A DNA stretch of 64,000 nucleotides. Source: Albidovulum sp. GTDB lineage: Bacteria; Pseudomonadota; Alphaproteobacteria; Rhodobacterales; Rhodobacteraceae. A program made the position numbers and the translations under genes. Positions 55,334 to 64,000 of the stretch are shown here, one piece after another. Position 1 is the first letter of the stretch; each line of letters opens with the position of its first letter. Under the pieces are notes generated by a model. That model searched no databases, was not told where the DNA came from, and worked only from the letters and a program-made list of their open reading frames with translations. The stretch is taken from the NCBI GenBank assembly GCA_028823855.1, contig JAPPFL010000032.1, positions 124,001 to 188,000 on the forward strand, written 5' to 3'.

Positions 55334-57370
55334 ATGCCGGTTCCACCAGTCCAGAACCTAGACCGGGGGAAGTGGTCGCCATTTAGGTCAAGGGGAAAGC
55401 CCATCCGCAACCCTTCGAACGGCGAGATCATCGCGGAAGTTGCAGCTGAGCCTCCCGATTTTCCGAACATGTTCGAATTCGCCCGGCGGCATGGCGGCCC
55501 GGCCTTGAGGTCGATGAGTATTCGCGAACGAGCGCGAATGATCAAAGATCTGGCAACTGAACTGAATTGCAAAAAAGATCGGCTCTATTCGCTCAATCAT
55601 TTTACGGGCGCAACTCGCAAGGACGGGTGGTACGATATCGACGGCGGCATCGGCACTGTTTTCTCTTTCGCTTCAAAGGGCGCAAGAGAAATGCAGGACG
55701 GCTGTTTCCATTTGGACGGAGATACGGAACGGCTTTCAAAAAGGGGAACATTCGTCGGCCGGCATATAGCCGTGCCTCGCCGAGGAGTTGCTGTTCATAT
55801 CAATGCGTTCAATTTTCCCGTCTGGGGAATGCTGGAGAAATTGGCGCCGGCGTTGCTTGCCGGAATGCCGGCAATCGTTAAATCGGCTTCTTCAACGAGC
55901 TACTTGGCGGCCGAATGCATTCGATTGATCAAGGATGCCGGCATACTCCCCGAAGGCGCAGTCCAATTCATCGCCGGAAACGCCGACGGAATCGCAAACT
56001 GTTTGGGGCCGCAAGACGTATTAAGCCTTACCGGATCCAGCGAGACAGCGGCTTTATTCCGCGCGCAAAGCTGCGTCACGGCCGGCGGGACAAAGTTTAT
56101 TGCAGAGCAGGACAGCCTCAACGCGTCGATTCTCGGGTGCCATTCCGAACTAGGCACGCCCGAATTCGAATTGTTCATTCAGGAGGCGTTGCGCGAAATC
56201 ACGACGAAGGCCGGTCAAAAATGCACTGCGTCTCGCAGATTGATAATCCCGCGAAGGCTTCTCGACGACGCATTGGAAACTCTTTCGGACCGCTTGTCCG
56301 AAATCGTCGTGGGCAACCCCGAGCTCGAGAAAGTCGAGATGGGTCCGCTTGTATCGATGGAACAGAAGCGCAATGTTCTCGATAAAGTTAACCAATTGGA
56401 ACTCGAAGCGTCAATGGTGTGCGGCTCCATCGACGATCTTGAGACTTGCGGAGCCGATCCCGAAATCGGCGCATTCTTCGCACCTACGATTTTGCTTTGC
56501 GCCGCCCCCGACGAGGCTAGAAGAATTCATGAAATCGAAGCATTCGGCCCCGTTTCCTGCATAATGCCCTACCGGGATGCGGAACACGCCGCAGCGCTCG
56601 CCAATAGAGGAGGCGGCAGTCTCGTTGCATCGGTGTTTACAAACGATCCGGTGGAAGCGAAAAGCATTGCGGTCGCGACCGCCGCTTGGCATGGACGCCT
56701 GTATTTCAACAATCGAGAATCAATGAAAGAAGCGACCGGGCATGGTTCGCCGCTTGCGCCGATGATCCACGGCGGGCCCGGACGCGCGGGCGGCGGCGAA
56801 GAACTCGGAGGCGTCCGCGGCGTTATGCAGTACATGCAGCGAACAGCGGTTCAAGCTAGCCCGAACCTTTTGGCGGCAATCAGCGGCCAATGGGTCAAGG
56901 GCGCGGCTCGGAATTTCTCAACGGTGCATCCATTCAAGCGCGGTTTTAACGAACTGAAAGTCGGCGATGCTCTGACGACGGATAGCCGCGTGGTAACCGA
57001 GCGCGACATCCGGCACTTTGCGGAATTCACCGGCGATAAGTTCTATGCTCATACCGACGAAGCCGCAGCTATGCGGAACCCGTTTTTCCCTGGAAAAGTA
57101 GCGCACGGGTATTTGCTGCTTTCTTTCGCAGCAGGGTTGTTCGTCGATCCCGAAGAGGGGCCTGTGCTTGCCAACACGGGATTGAGCAAATTGGCATTTC
57201 GCAAGCCGGTCAGTCCAGGCGAATCCATTCGTGCGGAATTGACAGTGAAGAGAAAAACCAGGCGAACCGACGAATACGGCGAGGTTCGATGGCATGTATC
57301 TATCGAAAACCAGGATTGCGAACTTGTAGCGGAGTACGAACTTCGAACATTCGTCGCCTATCGAGCTTAA
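55334..57370 (+). CDS. paaZ: Bifunctional oxepin-CoA hydrolase/aldehyde dehydrogenase
   Basis: A 678-residue protein (start at the ATG 55334; upstream codons to 55235 look unrelated). Residues about 1-520 are the aldehyde dehydrogenase domain, with INAFNFPVWGMLEKLAPALLAGMP, SLTGSSETAALFR and the catalytic cysteine in KAGQKCTASRR. Residues about 530-678 are a MaoC-type hydratase domain: FAEFTGDKFYAHTDEAAAM and PGKVAHGYLLLSFAAGLF, including the hydratase Asp and His. PaaZ opens the oxepin-CoA ring and oxidises the resulting semialdehyde. The paaABCDE, G, H and J genes are not in this window, and paaK here is broken, so this is an orphan. Confidence 0.92.
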   Translation: MPVPPVQNLDRGKWSPFRSRGKPIRNPSNGEIIAEVAAEPPDFPNMFEFARRHGGPALRSMSIRERARMIKDLATELNCKKDRLYSLNHFTGATRKDGWYDIDGGIGTVFSFASKGAREMQDGCFHLDGDTERLSKRGTFVGRHIAVPRRGVAVHINAFNFPVWGMLEKLAPALLAGMPAIVKSASSTSYLAAECIRLIKDAGILPEGAVQFIAGNADGIANCLGPQDVLSLTGSSETAALFRAQSCVTAGGTKFIAEQDSLNASILGCHSELGTPEFELFIQEALREITTKAGQKCTASRRLIIPRRLLDDALETLSDRLSEIVVGNPELEKVEMGPLVSMEQKRNVLDKVNQLELEASMVCGSIDDLETCGADPEIGAFFAPTILLCAAPDEARRIHEIEAFGPVSCIMPYRDAEHAAALANRGGGSLVASVFTNDPVEAKSIAVATAAWHGRLYFNNRESMKEATGHGSPLAPMIHGGPGRAGGGEELGGVRGVMQYMQRTAVQASPNLLAAISGQWVKGAARNFSTVHPFKRGFNELKVGDALTTDSRVVTERDIRHFAEFTGDKFYAHTDEAAAMRNPFFPGKVAHGYLLLSFAAGLFVDPEEGPVLANTGLSKLAFRKPVSPGESIRAELTVKRKTRRTDEYGEVRWHVSIENQDCELVAEYELRTFVAYRA

Positions 57371-57420
57371 AATCGACAAGCGACGAAATTCCGTTCGCGC
57401 GCGAAATTCAAAGAATCGTT

Positions 57421-58167
57421 CTAAATTGAATCCTCTTTCAGTTTCTTTGCTATTTGATCGACAAATCTATTGCGCGCTTCGGGAACGGGCTTGCCGCCAA
57501 GGTGCGGTGCAAGCCTTCGCTCCAAGAAGTAACCGGTCGTATTGAGGCCCCGCAATATATCATGAAGACCGTGTGCGTCCCGCCCTTTTAGACAGCTCGC
57601 ATAAGGCAGCAAATAGCGAGCCCATTCCCCTGCCGCCGCCCGGCTGACGGCGCGCCCCGATCTCGGTGAAATATAGATCAAGTCATTCCGGGTGCCCGAA
57701 ACCGCGCATTTTTCCAAATCCAGGCCGAAACCCATCTCCTCAAGCAATTTCAGTTCCCAGCGCACGTATTCCTGCATCCATTCCTTTCGGCGGCATATGG
57801 AATCAAGGAGATTGACCGTCAGCTCGTATAGATTTCGATGCGGCTCTCTTTCCGGCAGTGAAAAAACCACTAGGGCGCAGACTGAAACGAATGCGCCGAG
57901 GGCAAGGCGATCTGAAAGTATGCTGGCAGCCCGAGACCGCCGCAACTCAATCTTAAAATTTCCCAAATGTTCATTGAGCCTCGCGCGCCAAACCAAGTCC
58001 AACTGCGCGCCGGGCTGGAGGATAGGAGCCATGCGCCTCGAAGCGCCTCCTAGCACGATGCCTCGGTGGCGACCGTGATCGCTAGTGAAGGCATCTATGA
58101 TGGCAGCGGTTTCCCCATACTTTCGCACCGTCAGCAGAGCTCCGGAGTCTCGCCATTCCAGGGCCAC
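57421..58167 (-). CDS. recO: DNA repair protein RecO
   Basis: A 248-residue protein with the RecO features: N-terminal OB fold (MALEWRDSGALLTVRKYGET), the segment HRGIVLGGASRRMAPILQPGAQLDLVWRARL, and YELTVNLLDSICRRKEWMQEYVRWELKLLEEMGFGLDLEKCAVSG read across the middle. It loads RecA with RecR. The start is a GTG (58167) with GAGGG upstream. Four bases separate it from the DUF1491 gene in the era-recO group. The canonical zinc-cysteine set is not complete, as in other alphaproteobacteria. Confidence 0.92.
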   Translation of the reverse strand: MALEWRDSGALLTVRKYGETAAIIDAFTSDHGRHRGIVLGGASRRMAPILQPGAQLDLVWRARLNEHLGNFKIELRRSRAASILSDRLALGAFVSVCALVVFSLPEREPHRNLYELTVNLLDSICRRKEWMQEYVRWELKLLEEMGFGLDLEKCAVSGTRNDLIYISPRSGRAVSRAAAGEWARYLLPYASCLKGRDAHGLHDILRGLNTTGYFLERRLAPHLGGKPVPEARNRFVDQIAKKLKEDSI

Positions 58168-58170
58168 AAG

Positions 58171-58503
58171 CTAGTCCCTCAATCCTTCTTCATCCAAAAG
58201 ATGATTACTGTTCCGGTCTTCAACTTCGATAATCCAGAGGTCTGGGTCGCTTGACATCTGCCTTTCCAGCACTTCGTCTACTTGCTTTTCCTTTCCTTGG
58301 CAGAGCACCACCCAAATGCGGCTGTCGGCTTCGAAATCGTATGTTCTCTGATATACCGTTGCGCAGCCGTCGAGAGAATTGACCTTTACCAGAACTGCGC
58401 CGGCCTTTTCATGACCTTTGGAAACAACGTATGCCGGGATTCCGGCCAAACCCAGCCGCGCGAGATACGCGCTAACCCACAAATCCGACGCAAGCCGACA
58501 CAT
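58171..58503 (-). CDS. DUF1491 family protein
   Basis: A 110-residue small protein, LASDLWVSAYLARLGLAGIPAY, GAVLVKVNSLDG and SRIWVVLCQG, the pattern of DUF1491, found almost only in alphaproteobacteria near era and recO. It overlaps the era stop as TAATG. Function unknown; the position points to a housekeeping role. Confidence 0.85.
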   Translation of the reverse strand: MCRLASDLWVSAYLARLGLAGIPAYVVSKGHEKAGAVLVKVNSLDGCATVYQRTYDFEADSRIWVVLCQGKEKQVDEVLERQMSSDPDLWIIEVEDRNSNHLLDEEGLRD

Positions 58504-59408
58504 TAGCCGGAGAAGTCCAGTCCGATTTCAGCGTAGCGCATTGATTCTTCCATCCATTTTTCGCGAAGTTTGACACGCAGGAACAAGTGAATTTCGCTGC
58601 CAACCAGTTTTTCAATGTCATTTCGAGCCGCCATGCAAATTGCCTTTATCGTTTCTCCCCTCGGCCCCAAGGCGATTCGCCTGTGATTTTCCCGGGCAAC
58701 GTATATGACCTGTTCAATTCGCGTGGATCCGTTTCGCAATTCCTTCCAAATTTCGGTTTCGACAGTCAGCTGATACGGAATCTCCTGGTGCAGCCGGAGC
58801 AACAGTTTTTCCCTTGTGATTTCAGCAGCCAGAAAGCGCATCGGCAAATCGGCGATCTGGTCTTCCGGATACAGCCAGGGACCCTCGGGTACCTTGCTCG
58901 CAAGCCATTCCAGCAACTCGTGGAGACCGGATCCGTTTGCTGCCGAGATGAAAAGAACAGCATCGACAAAATCGTAGGATTGGACCGCGCGCGCCAGCGG
59001 TAGAAGCTGCTCGGGCCTTACTCGGTCAATTTTATTGACCGCGATGGATAGCGAAGGCCGGTAGGAATTGTTGGATGCCAGTCTTTCGAGAATATTGGAG
59101 GCGCCTGCTGTCAAGCCCCTGTTCGCCTCAATCAAAAGAACGGCTGCGTCGGCATCGGCGAGCGCCGCCCAGGCCGCCTTGACCATAGCCCTGTCAAGCC
59201 TGCGACGAGGCGCGAACAGTCCCGGAGTGTCGATAAGTACAATCTGCGACTCGCCATGCACGGTTACGCCGCGGATCCTCGAGCGCGTCGTCTGCACCTT
59301 GTGAGTTACGATGGACAATTTGCTGCCGACCAAGCGATTGAGAAGCGTGGATTTGCCAACATTCGGTTCACCAATCAACGCGACGAAACCGGATCGGCTC
59401 TCACCCAT
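58503..59408 (-). CDS. era: GTPase Era
   Basis: A 301-residue GTPase that binds 16S rRNA precursor and helps 30S assembly. G1 is GEPNVGKSTLLN, G3 is DTPGLF, and G4 is NKIDRV; a C-terminal KH domain contains IALGPRGETIKAICMAARNDIE. The G2 region TTRSRIRGV matches the usual Era switch. It overlaps rnc by eight bases, the typical rnc-era arrangement. Confidence 0.96.
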   Translation of the reverse strand: MGESRSGFVALIGEPNVGKSTLLNRLVGSKLSIVTHKVQTTRSRIRGVTVHGESQIVLIDTPGLFAPRRRLDRAMVKAAWAALADADAAVLLIEANRGLTAGASNILERLASNNSYRPSLSIAVNKIDRVRPEQLLPLARAVQSYDFVDAVLFISAANGSGLHELLEWLASKVPEGPWLYPEDQIADLPMRFLAAEITREKLLLRLHQEIPYQLTVETEIWKELRNGSTRIEQVIYVARENHRRIALGPRGETIKAICMAARNDIEKLVGSEIHLFLRVKLREKWMEESMRYAEIGLDFSG

Positions 59409-60093
59409 TTTCGCTCCAATCGATTTTGTCTAGCAACTTCTTCGCCGCTTTCATTTCAGCCGATCTTTTCGTTCGCGCCGACGCCGTCTCCGACAGTCCC
59501 GTTTCTAGGCGAACTCTCATCGTGAATTCGACATCATGGTCGGGTCCCGCCCTGCTCAGTTCCGAATATTCGGGAAGCGCCTGTCCGCATGCTTGAGCAT
59601 ATTCCTGAAGGATCGACTTGGCGTCGCGAGCGTCCTCGTCCACTTGCCGAATGCGGTCAGCCCAAAGTCTAAGTATCAAATCTCTTGCTGCCGCGAAGCC
59701 TCCGTCCAAATAGACCGCGCCAAGCACAGCTTCAAGCATATCCGCAAGAATAGGAGATTTTCGCCTTCCTCCCGACATCGACTCGGAACGCCCTAGCTTA
59801 ATGGCGGCGCCAACGCCTAGGTCGCGGGCCACCTCGGCGCAAGCCGGTCCGCCGACCAGAGCGTTGTATCGCGGCGCAAGAACGCCCGCCGCCGCGTCTG
59901 GATCGCGCTGAATCAATGCTTCCGCTATGACTAGCCCCAATACCCTGTCGCCGAGAAACTCGAGGCGATCATTGTCCTTAGCGCTTCGAGTGTTACGGGA
60001 ACGATGCGTCAATGCGCTGGCAATCAATTCCGAATTGGAAAACGCATAGCCGAGACGGCTTTCAAGTTCCCGAATTTCGCGCGAAAGCTTCAC
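59401..60093 (-). CDS. rnc: Ribonuclease III
   Basis: A 230-residue double-strand-specific RNase. The signature NDRLEFLGDRVLGLVIAEAL (catalytic Glu and Asp) is near residues 41-60, a second catalytic region is ADMLEAVLGAVYLDGG, and a dsRNA-binding domain fills the last 70 residues. It overlaps lepB by four bases and era by eight. Confidence 0.96.
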   Translation of the reverse strand: MKLSREIRELESRLGYAFSNSELIASALTHRSRNTRSAKDNDRLEFLGDRVLGLVIAEALIQRDPDAAAGVLAPRYNALVGGPACAEVARDLGVGAAIKLGRSESMSGGRRKSPILADMLEAVLGAVYLDGGFAAARDLILRLWADRIRQVDEDARDAKSILQEYAQACGQALPEYSELSRAGPDHDVEFTMRVRLETGLSETASARTKRSAEMKAAKKLLDKIDWSENG

Positions 60094-60875
60094 TGAATCG
60101 CTTTGAAAAATCGATCACGGCGCCACGTCCAGAAATATAGCATGGAGCGGCCTGCCGACGAGAATATGACGCGGTCCGCTCGCCCGATCAAATTTTCGAA
60201 CGGAACGAATCCGACGCCGCCAATATTCGAGGGATACCTGCTGTCCTGACTGTTATCGCGATTGTCGCCTACAAAGAAGTAATGGTCCTCCGGGACGGTC
60301 AAGGCGCGCGTATCGTCCGAAAATGATGGTCCTAAATCCAGCACCGAATGCCGGAATCCATCCGGAAACTCCTCGATGAATTTAGACTTCGTGCAGACGT
60401 TTCCTGTCGACCCGCCTCTTTCTTCGCATTGCGGATACTTGCCCATTGGCCCCTGGCGTTCGAACAATTCTTCGAACTCTCCGTCTGGCGTAAGAACCGA
60501 CGGCTTTTCGTTTATGTGCAGCACTCCGTCGACCATCTGTATTCGATCGCCCGGGAGTCCGACCAGTCGCTTGATGTAGTCGGACTTATGCACTGGATGC
60601 TTGAAAACGATAACGTCTCCGCGTTCGGGTTCGTCCCCGAACAAACGGCCAGAAAACGGACAAAGCGACCAAGGGCAAGAATGGCGCGAATAGCCGTAAG
60701 ACATTTTGTTCACGAAAAGAAAGTCGCCGATCAGGAGCGTATCCTTCATCGACCCCGATGGAATCCAGAATGGCTGGAATAGAAGCGTTCGGAAAATACC
60801 GGCAATCAATAGCGCATATACAATCGTCTTGACGTTCTCGTATATTTTTTCTTTCAATTCCTGCCTGCCTTCCAA
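60090..60875 (-). CDS. lepB: Signal peptidase I
   Basis: A 261-residue membrane protease. One N-terminal membrane segment is followed by the catalytic serine in PSGSMKDTLLIGDFLFVNK and the lysine in SDYIKRLVGLPGDRIQM. The last conserved box is FFVGDNRDNSQDSRY. It removes signal peptides of exported proteins, many of which are encoded in this window. Confidence 0.95.
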   Translation of the reverse strand: MEGRQELKEKIYENVKTIVYALLIAGIFRTLLFQPFWIPSGSMKDTLLIGDFLFVNKMSYGYSRHSCPWSLCPFSGRLFGDEPERGDVIVFKHPVHKSDYIKRLVGLPGDRIQMVDGVLHINEKPSVLTPDGEFEELFERQGPMGKYPQCEERGGSTGNVCTKSKFIEEFPDGFRHSVLDLGPSFSDDTRALTVPEDHYFFVGDNRDNSQDSRYPSNIGGVGFVPFENLIGRADRVIFSSAGRSMLYFWTWRRDRFFKAIQ

Positions 60876-60926
60876 TTTGCTCTTTTCGCATCGACGACCT
60901 TTTGCAAGTCAATCAGAAACGTAAAT

Positions 60927-61328
60927 TCATTTCCGAGGCAATGCCTCTATTACGACGATGGCAGACGCAACCGGCCTGTCGTCGGTCATGGACAAATGAG
61001 TGTGAAATTTGCAACCCCTAGGCGTCAAATACTGCAAACGAGCCAGCGCGGCCCCGTGAAGTTTGAGCGTCGGCATTCCCCCGGGCCTGCTCTCGACCTC
61101 GATATTTCTCCATGCGACACCTTTGCGCATTCCCGTGCCTAGAGCCTTCGCGCACGCCTCCTTGGCCGCCCATCTCTTGGCATAGTATCCGGGAAAATCA
61201 TTGAATCCGTCGGCGCGTCTTTGTTCGCGAACTGTAAATACTCTGTGTCGAAACCTGTCTCCGAAGTGTTCGAGCACTCGTTCGATCCTGTCAATGCGAA
61301 CAACATCGATACCAATGCCGATGATCAT
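60927..61328 (-). CDS. acpS: Holo-[acyl-carrier-protein] synthase
   Basis: A 133-residue transferase that puts the phosphopantetheine arm on acyl carrier protein. The family motifs are GIGIDVVRIDRIERVLEHF (metal Asp at 8) and YYAKRWAAKEACAKALGTG with its conserved Glu. The gene is followed by lepB after 51 bases and preceded by pdxJ at 67 bases. Confidence 0.95.
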   Translation of the reverse strand: MIIGIGIDVVRIDRIERVLEHFGDRFRHRVFTVREQRRADGFNDFPGYYAKRWAAKEACAKALGTGMRKGVAWRNIEVESRPGGMPTLKLHGAALARLQYLTPRGCKFHTHLSMTDDRPVASAIVVIEALPRK

Positions 61329-61395
61329 TCCGGCCCTTGATCGTCGTCATAGCGAATTCTTCCGGCCGGATTTGAGAATGCCCTCGTCTCCGCCA

Positions 61396-62157
61396 CTATT
61401 TTTTCCGCGCTTCTACCATAAGTTTCTTCATATTCAGTATCGCCGATTCAAGTCCGAGAAATATGGCTTCGCCAATCAGAAAATGTCCAATATTCAATTC
61501 CGCCACCTGCGGAATCTTAGCGATGGGAGCAACGGTTTCGAAGGTCAGACCATGTCCGGCATGAACCTCCAACCCGAGGGCGTTGGCATAGGCGGCGGCT
61601 TCACGAATGCGGTTCAACTCCCTTTCGCATTCACTTCGCCTTTTTTCAAAATAGTAGTCGCAGTATGCGCCGGTGTGAAATTCCACAACCGCCGCGCCGA
61701 TACGAACGGCCGCGTCGACCTGTAGCGGGTCCGCATCAATAAAGAGCGAAACTCTCGACCCTTGCTCGGAGATTGGGCGGGTAATTTCCTTCAGGTGCTC
61801 TTCATGACTGATCGCGTCCAGGCCGGATTCCGTCGTCCTTTCTTCCCGCCTTTCGGGAACGACGCACACCGCATGAGGCTTGAATCGCAGTGCGATTTCC
61901 TGCATTTCGGCTGTAGCGGCCATTTCCAGATTCAATTGAAGAGACAATTCGCTCATCAATTTTTCGATGTCGCCATCGGAAATGTGTCGTCGGTCTTCGC
62001 GAAGGTGAGCCGTTATTCCGTCGGCGCCGGCGCTCTCCGCGACCAGAGCCGCGCGCAGCGGATCGGGATACGAGCTGCCGCGAGCGTTTCGAACGGTCGC
62101 GACGTGGTCGATGTTGACGCCGAGCCTAAGATTTCCTGGGGATTTCGATTCGTTCAT
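61396..62157 (-). CDS. pdxJ: Pyridoxine 5'-phosphate synthase
   Basis: A 253-residue TIM-barrel enzyme that condenses deoxyxylulose phosphate with aminoacetone phosphate in vitamin B6 synthesis. Features: LGVNIDHVATVRNARGSSYPDP, AHLREDRRHISDGDI and the phosphate-binding end GHGLTFETVAPIAKIPQVAELN, split here between two strands. Its ATG directly follows the DUF2062 stop. Complete pdxJ is expected, as PLP is needed by the SerC of this window. Confidence 0.95.
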   Translation of the reverse strand: MNESKSPGNLRLGVNIDHVATVRNARGSSYPDPLRAALVAESAGADGITAHLREDRRHISDGDIEKLMSELSLQLNLEMAATAEMQEIALRFKPHAVCVVPERREERTTESGLDAISHEEHLKEITRPISEQGSRVSLFIDADPLQVDAAVRIGAAVVEFHTGAYCDYYFEKRRSECERELNRIREAAAYANALGLEVHAGHGLTFETVAPIAKIPQVAELNIGHFLIGEAIFLGLESAILNMKKLMVEARKK

Positions 62158-62847
62158 CTAGTCTAGCTTCTCTGTGCGCTTCTTCAATCGGGATTTCGGG
62201 ATCAACGAACTCTTAAGCGAGCTCGAGCTCATTCCTCGCCTCTCGGCGTGCTTTCTGGCAGCTTTGGCTCTTCGCCGCTTCTGGTACGCGTGAATGACCG
62301 ACTTGCATAGCCAAGCGGCGGCGAATCCGGAAACTATGCCCGGAATCTGGCCGCCCACCAAATATGGTAGAAAAACGCCGTGGTAGATTTCCGGAAAAGA
62401 CGACCAATCCGCTTCACGCTCGGTAAACAATGCGAATGTATTGAGCCAAATGTCCTTAAATAACATTTGAAAGAGAATAAACGTCGATTTGGAATCAATG
62501 CCGGAAACGAATTCGTACCCTAGGATTTGATTTCCAATCGAAATTGACAAGGCGGCAATGAAAGGAAAAGTCAGCGGGTTTCCGACCAATGTAGCCAAGA
62601 CCGCCGCCAAAATATTGCCGCGCAGTAAAAAAGCCAGTACCGCCGCGACGAGTACATGGAATCCAAACAGCGGCGTAAAACAGGCCCATACGCCGGCGAA
62701 TACGCCCCTGCCGATTTTTTCCGGCGTGTCGGGAATTCGCCGGAGGCGGTACCAAAGATAATAGGACGCGCGCTTCCACCCGCCCCGGGGGTAAAACAGT
62801 TGCCGCAAGTATTCTGAAAAATTGCGTTTCCGCTTTTGCTTGAACAC
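62158..62847 (-). CDS. DUF2062 domain membrane protein
   Basis: A 229-residue protein with a basic start (RKRNFSEYLRQLFYPRGGWKRA), an IARGVFAGVW-like segment (KIGRGVFAGVWACFTPLFGFHV) and two to three hydrophobic stretches, the layout of DUF2062. The last 40 residues are basic and hydrophilic. It is usual beside pdxJ/spoT in alphaproteobacteria. Function unknown. Confidence 0.85.
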   Translation of the reverse strand: MFKQKRKRNFSEYLRQLFYPRGGWKRASYYLWYRLRRIPDTPEKIGRGVFAGVWACFTPLFGFHVLVAAVLAFLLRGNILAAVLATLVGNPLTFPFIAALSISIGNQILGYEFVSGIDSKSTFILFQMLFKDIWLNTFALFTEREADWSSFPEIYHGVFLPYLVGGQIPGIVSGFAAAWLCKSVIHAYQKRRRAKAARKHAERRGMSSSSLKSSLIPKSRLKKRTEKLD

Positions 62848-62905
62848 TATTTCATCTCGTGCCGTCGCGTCTGTCGGCCCGCCCGTCTTCGAGCCCGTGC
62901 AGGAA

Positions 62906-64000
62906 CTAAAGCGAATTGCTTTCTTTTGGAAGTCTTTCGATTTTCCTTACATCCGAATCCGCCTTGATAGAGCTCTGCAAGCTGTGAAGATGGCCTATGC
63001 CTCGTACATCGACGTCGACTTCCAAACGATAGAAATCTTGCTGCTTGTCGACGATCTTCAAATTAGAAATGTTTGAATTCTGTTCGCCTATCGACGTGCA
63101 AATCCGCCCCAGAACGCCCGCGCGATTCGCCATCGTGATTTCAAGCGTTACAGGATAGATCGGCGCATGGCGCCCCGCATTCCACGAAGGCGATTCCCAG
63201 CGACGCTGTTCAAGCTCCTTTAGCTTCGGGCAATAAATTGCATGTATGCTTACAACCTTGCCCCGCTGGTTTATCCCAACGATTTTTTCGCCTGGAACCG
63301 GGTTGCAGCAGTCCGCGCGCCGATATGAATGTCCTTTCCGAAGGCCCGTTACCGCATTTTCGGCCGGAACCGTTTCGTCATCCAGATCCTTGAAGTATTC
63401 CGGATAGACCGCCATGAGCAGATCTTCGGTCGAAATCTTCCTCGATCCAATCTGAGCAAGCAATTCCTTCTCGCTCGAAAAGTTCATGTTGTCGACAGCC
63501 GTCTCAATTAAGTTGGCGTTCCAAGAATAACCGGCTTTTTCGAGCTGCGACTTAAGGTAGAATTTTCCTTGCTCGACTATCTTTTCTTCTTCTTTTTCCC
63601 GTACATACCGCCTTATTGCCGATTTCGCGCGAGCGGACTTCACGAAATTTTCCCATTCTGAATTGGGACGCAGGTGCTCGCTAGAAACTATTTCAACTGT
63701 ATTTCCGTTTTCGAGCGTATCCTGCGCCTGCGCCGATCGCCCGTCCACTTTCGCAGCAACAAAGCCGTGTCCGATATTTGTATGAATCGCGTAGGCGAAA
63801 TCCAGAACGGTTGCGCCTTGCACGAGTTTCACGACTTTACCCTTCGGCGTAAAGCAAAAGACCCTGTTCGAATTCATTTCAAGTTTCAAATGATCCAGAA
63901 ACTTGTCGCTTCGCTCAAATTCAAGAATGCTTCCTTTAAGCTCCGACAGCGAATTGAGAGAATCCTCGGCGTAAGGGTTTTCCACCCGGACGCCGTCTTT
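62906..64000 (-). CDS. spoT: Bifunctional (p)ppGpp synthase/hydrolase, C-terminal part
   Basis: The C-terminal 365 residues of a RelA/SpoT-type protein; the N-terminal hydrolase and synthase domains lie outside the window. Visible are the TGS domain (FCFTPKGKVVKLVQGATVLDFAYAIHTNIG), a helical region, a conserved-cysteine segment (RRADCCNPVPGEKIVGI) and a final ACT domain (VTLEITMANRAGVLGRICTSIGEQ). It controls the stringent response. The frame is open to the right edge with no start needed. Confidence 0.93.
   Translation of the reverse strand, partial: KDGVRVENPYAEDSLNSLSELKGSILEFERSDKFLDHLKLEMNSNRVFCFTPKGKVVKLVQGATVLDFAYAIHTNIGHGFVAAKVDGRSAQAQDTLENGNTVEIVSSEHLRPNSEWENFVKSARAKSAIRRYVREKEEEKIVEQGKFYLKSQLEKAGYSWNANLIETAVDNMNFSSEKELLAQIGSRKISTEDLLMAVYPEYFKDLDDETVPAENAVTGLRKGHSYRRADCCNPVPGEKIVGINQRGKVVSIHAIYCPKLKELEQRRWESPSWNAGRHAPIYPVTLEITMANRAGVLGRICTSIGEQNSNISNLKIVDKQQDFYRLEVDVDVRGIGHLHSLQSSIKADSDVRKIERLPKESNSL

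Overview
This is a gene-dense stretch of an alphaproteobacterial chromosome of moderate GC. No database search was possible, so family names rest on motifs, lengths and gene order. The alphaproteobacterial assignment rests mainly on the right end (57.4-64 kb). There the order spoT, DUF2062, pdxJ, acpS, lepB, rnc, era, DUF1491, recO is tightly packed with overlapping start and stop codons, as is typical of that class. The left end carries the complete serine pathway (serA and serC one way, serB divergent).

The 50 kb between are accessory catabolic and transport genes. 3.8-6.4 kb is a decaying phenylacetate fragment: paaK pseudogene, intact paaI, broken membrane desaturase. 6.7-11.9 kb is an envelope operon: LolA-like protein, two FtsX-type permeases, a LolD-like ATPase and an outer-membrane barrel. 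12.3-20.7 kb is a MalFGK-type ABC importer with an argininosuccinate-lyase-family enzyme in its operon, and a divergent PIG-L deacetylase. 22-22.8 kb is a dead VapBC module. 23.5-31.7 kb is an operon whose gene set mirrors rhizopine (moc) catabolism: membrane di-iron oxygenase, RbsBCA-type importer, xylose-isomerase-like barrel, Gfo/Idh oxidoreductase (pseudogene) and Rieske ferredoxin. 32.3-36.6 kb is a second MalFG-type importer without an ATPase, with a cysteine hydrolase upstream.

37.7-46.6 kb (minus strand) is a catabolic run: RidA, an HTH-fused protein, NDP-forming acyl-CoA synthetase, aldehyde dehydrogenase, SDR, tautomerase, enoyl-CoA hydratase and a phytoene-dehydrogenase-like flavoprotein. 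Divergent from it (46.7-52.8 kb) are a LigM/DesA-like demethylase, a complete TRAP transporter, a GST and an alpha/beta hydrolase. Together these could process a methoxylated or aromatic carboxylate; that is inference. 53-54.6 kb holds a BNR-repeat protein and an uncharacterised partner. 55.3-57.4 kb is an intact but orphan paaZ.

Two themes stand out. Decay is widespread: four clear pseudogenes, five gene-poor stretches of about 0.6-1.4 kb and a tautomerase without its catalytic proline, as expected of a lineage losing genes. The metabolism that remains is oriented to importing and dismantling small, probably host- or plant-derived, organic compounds. No rRNA, tRNA, CRISPR array or intact mobile element was seen.
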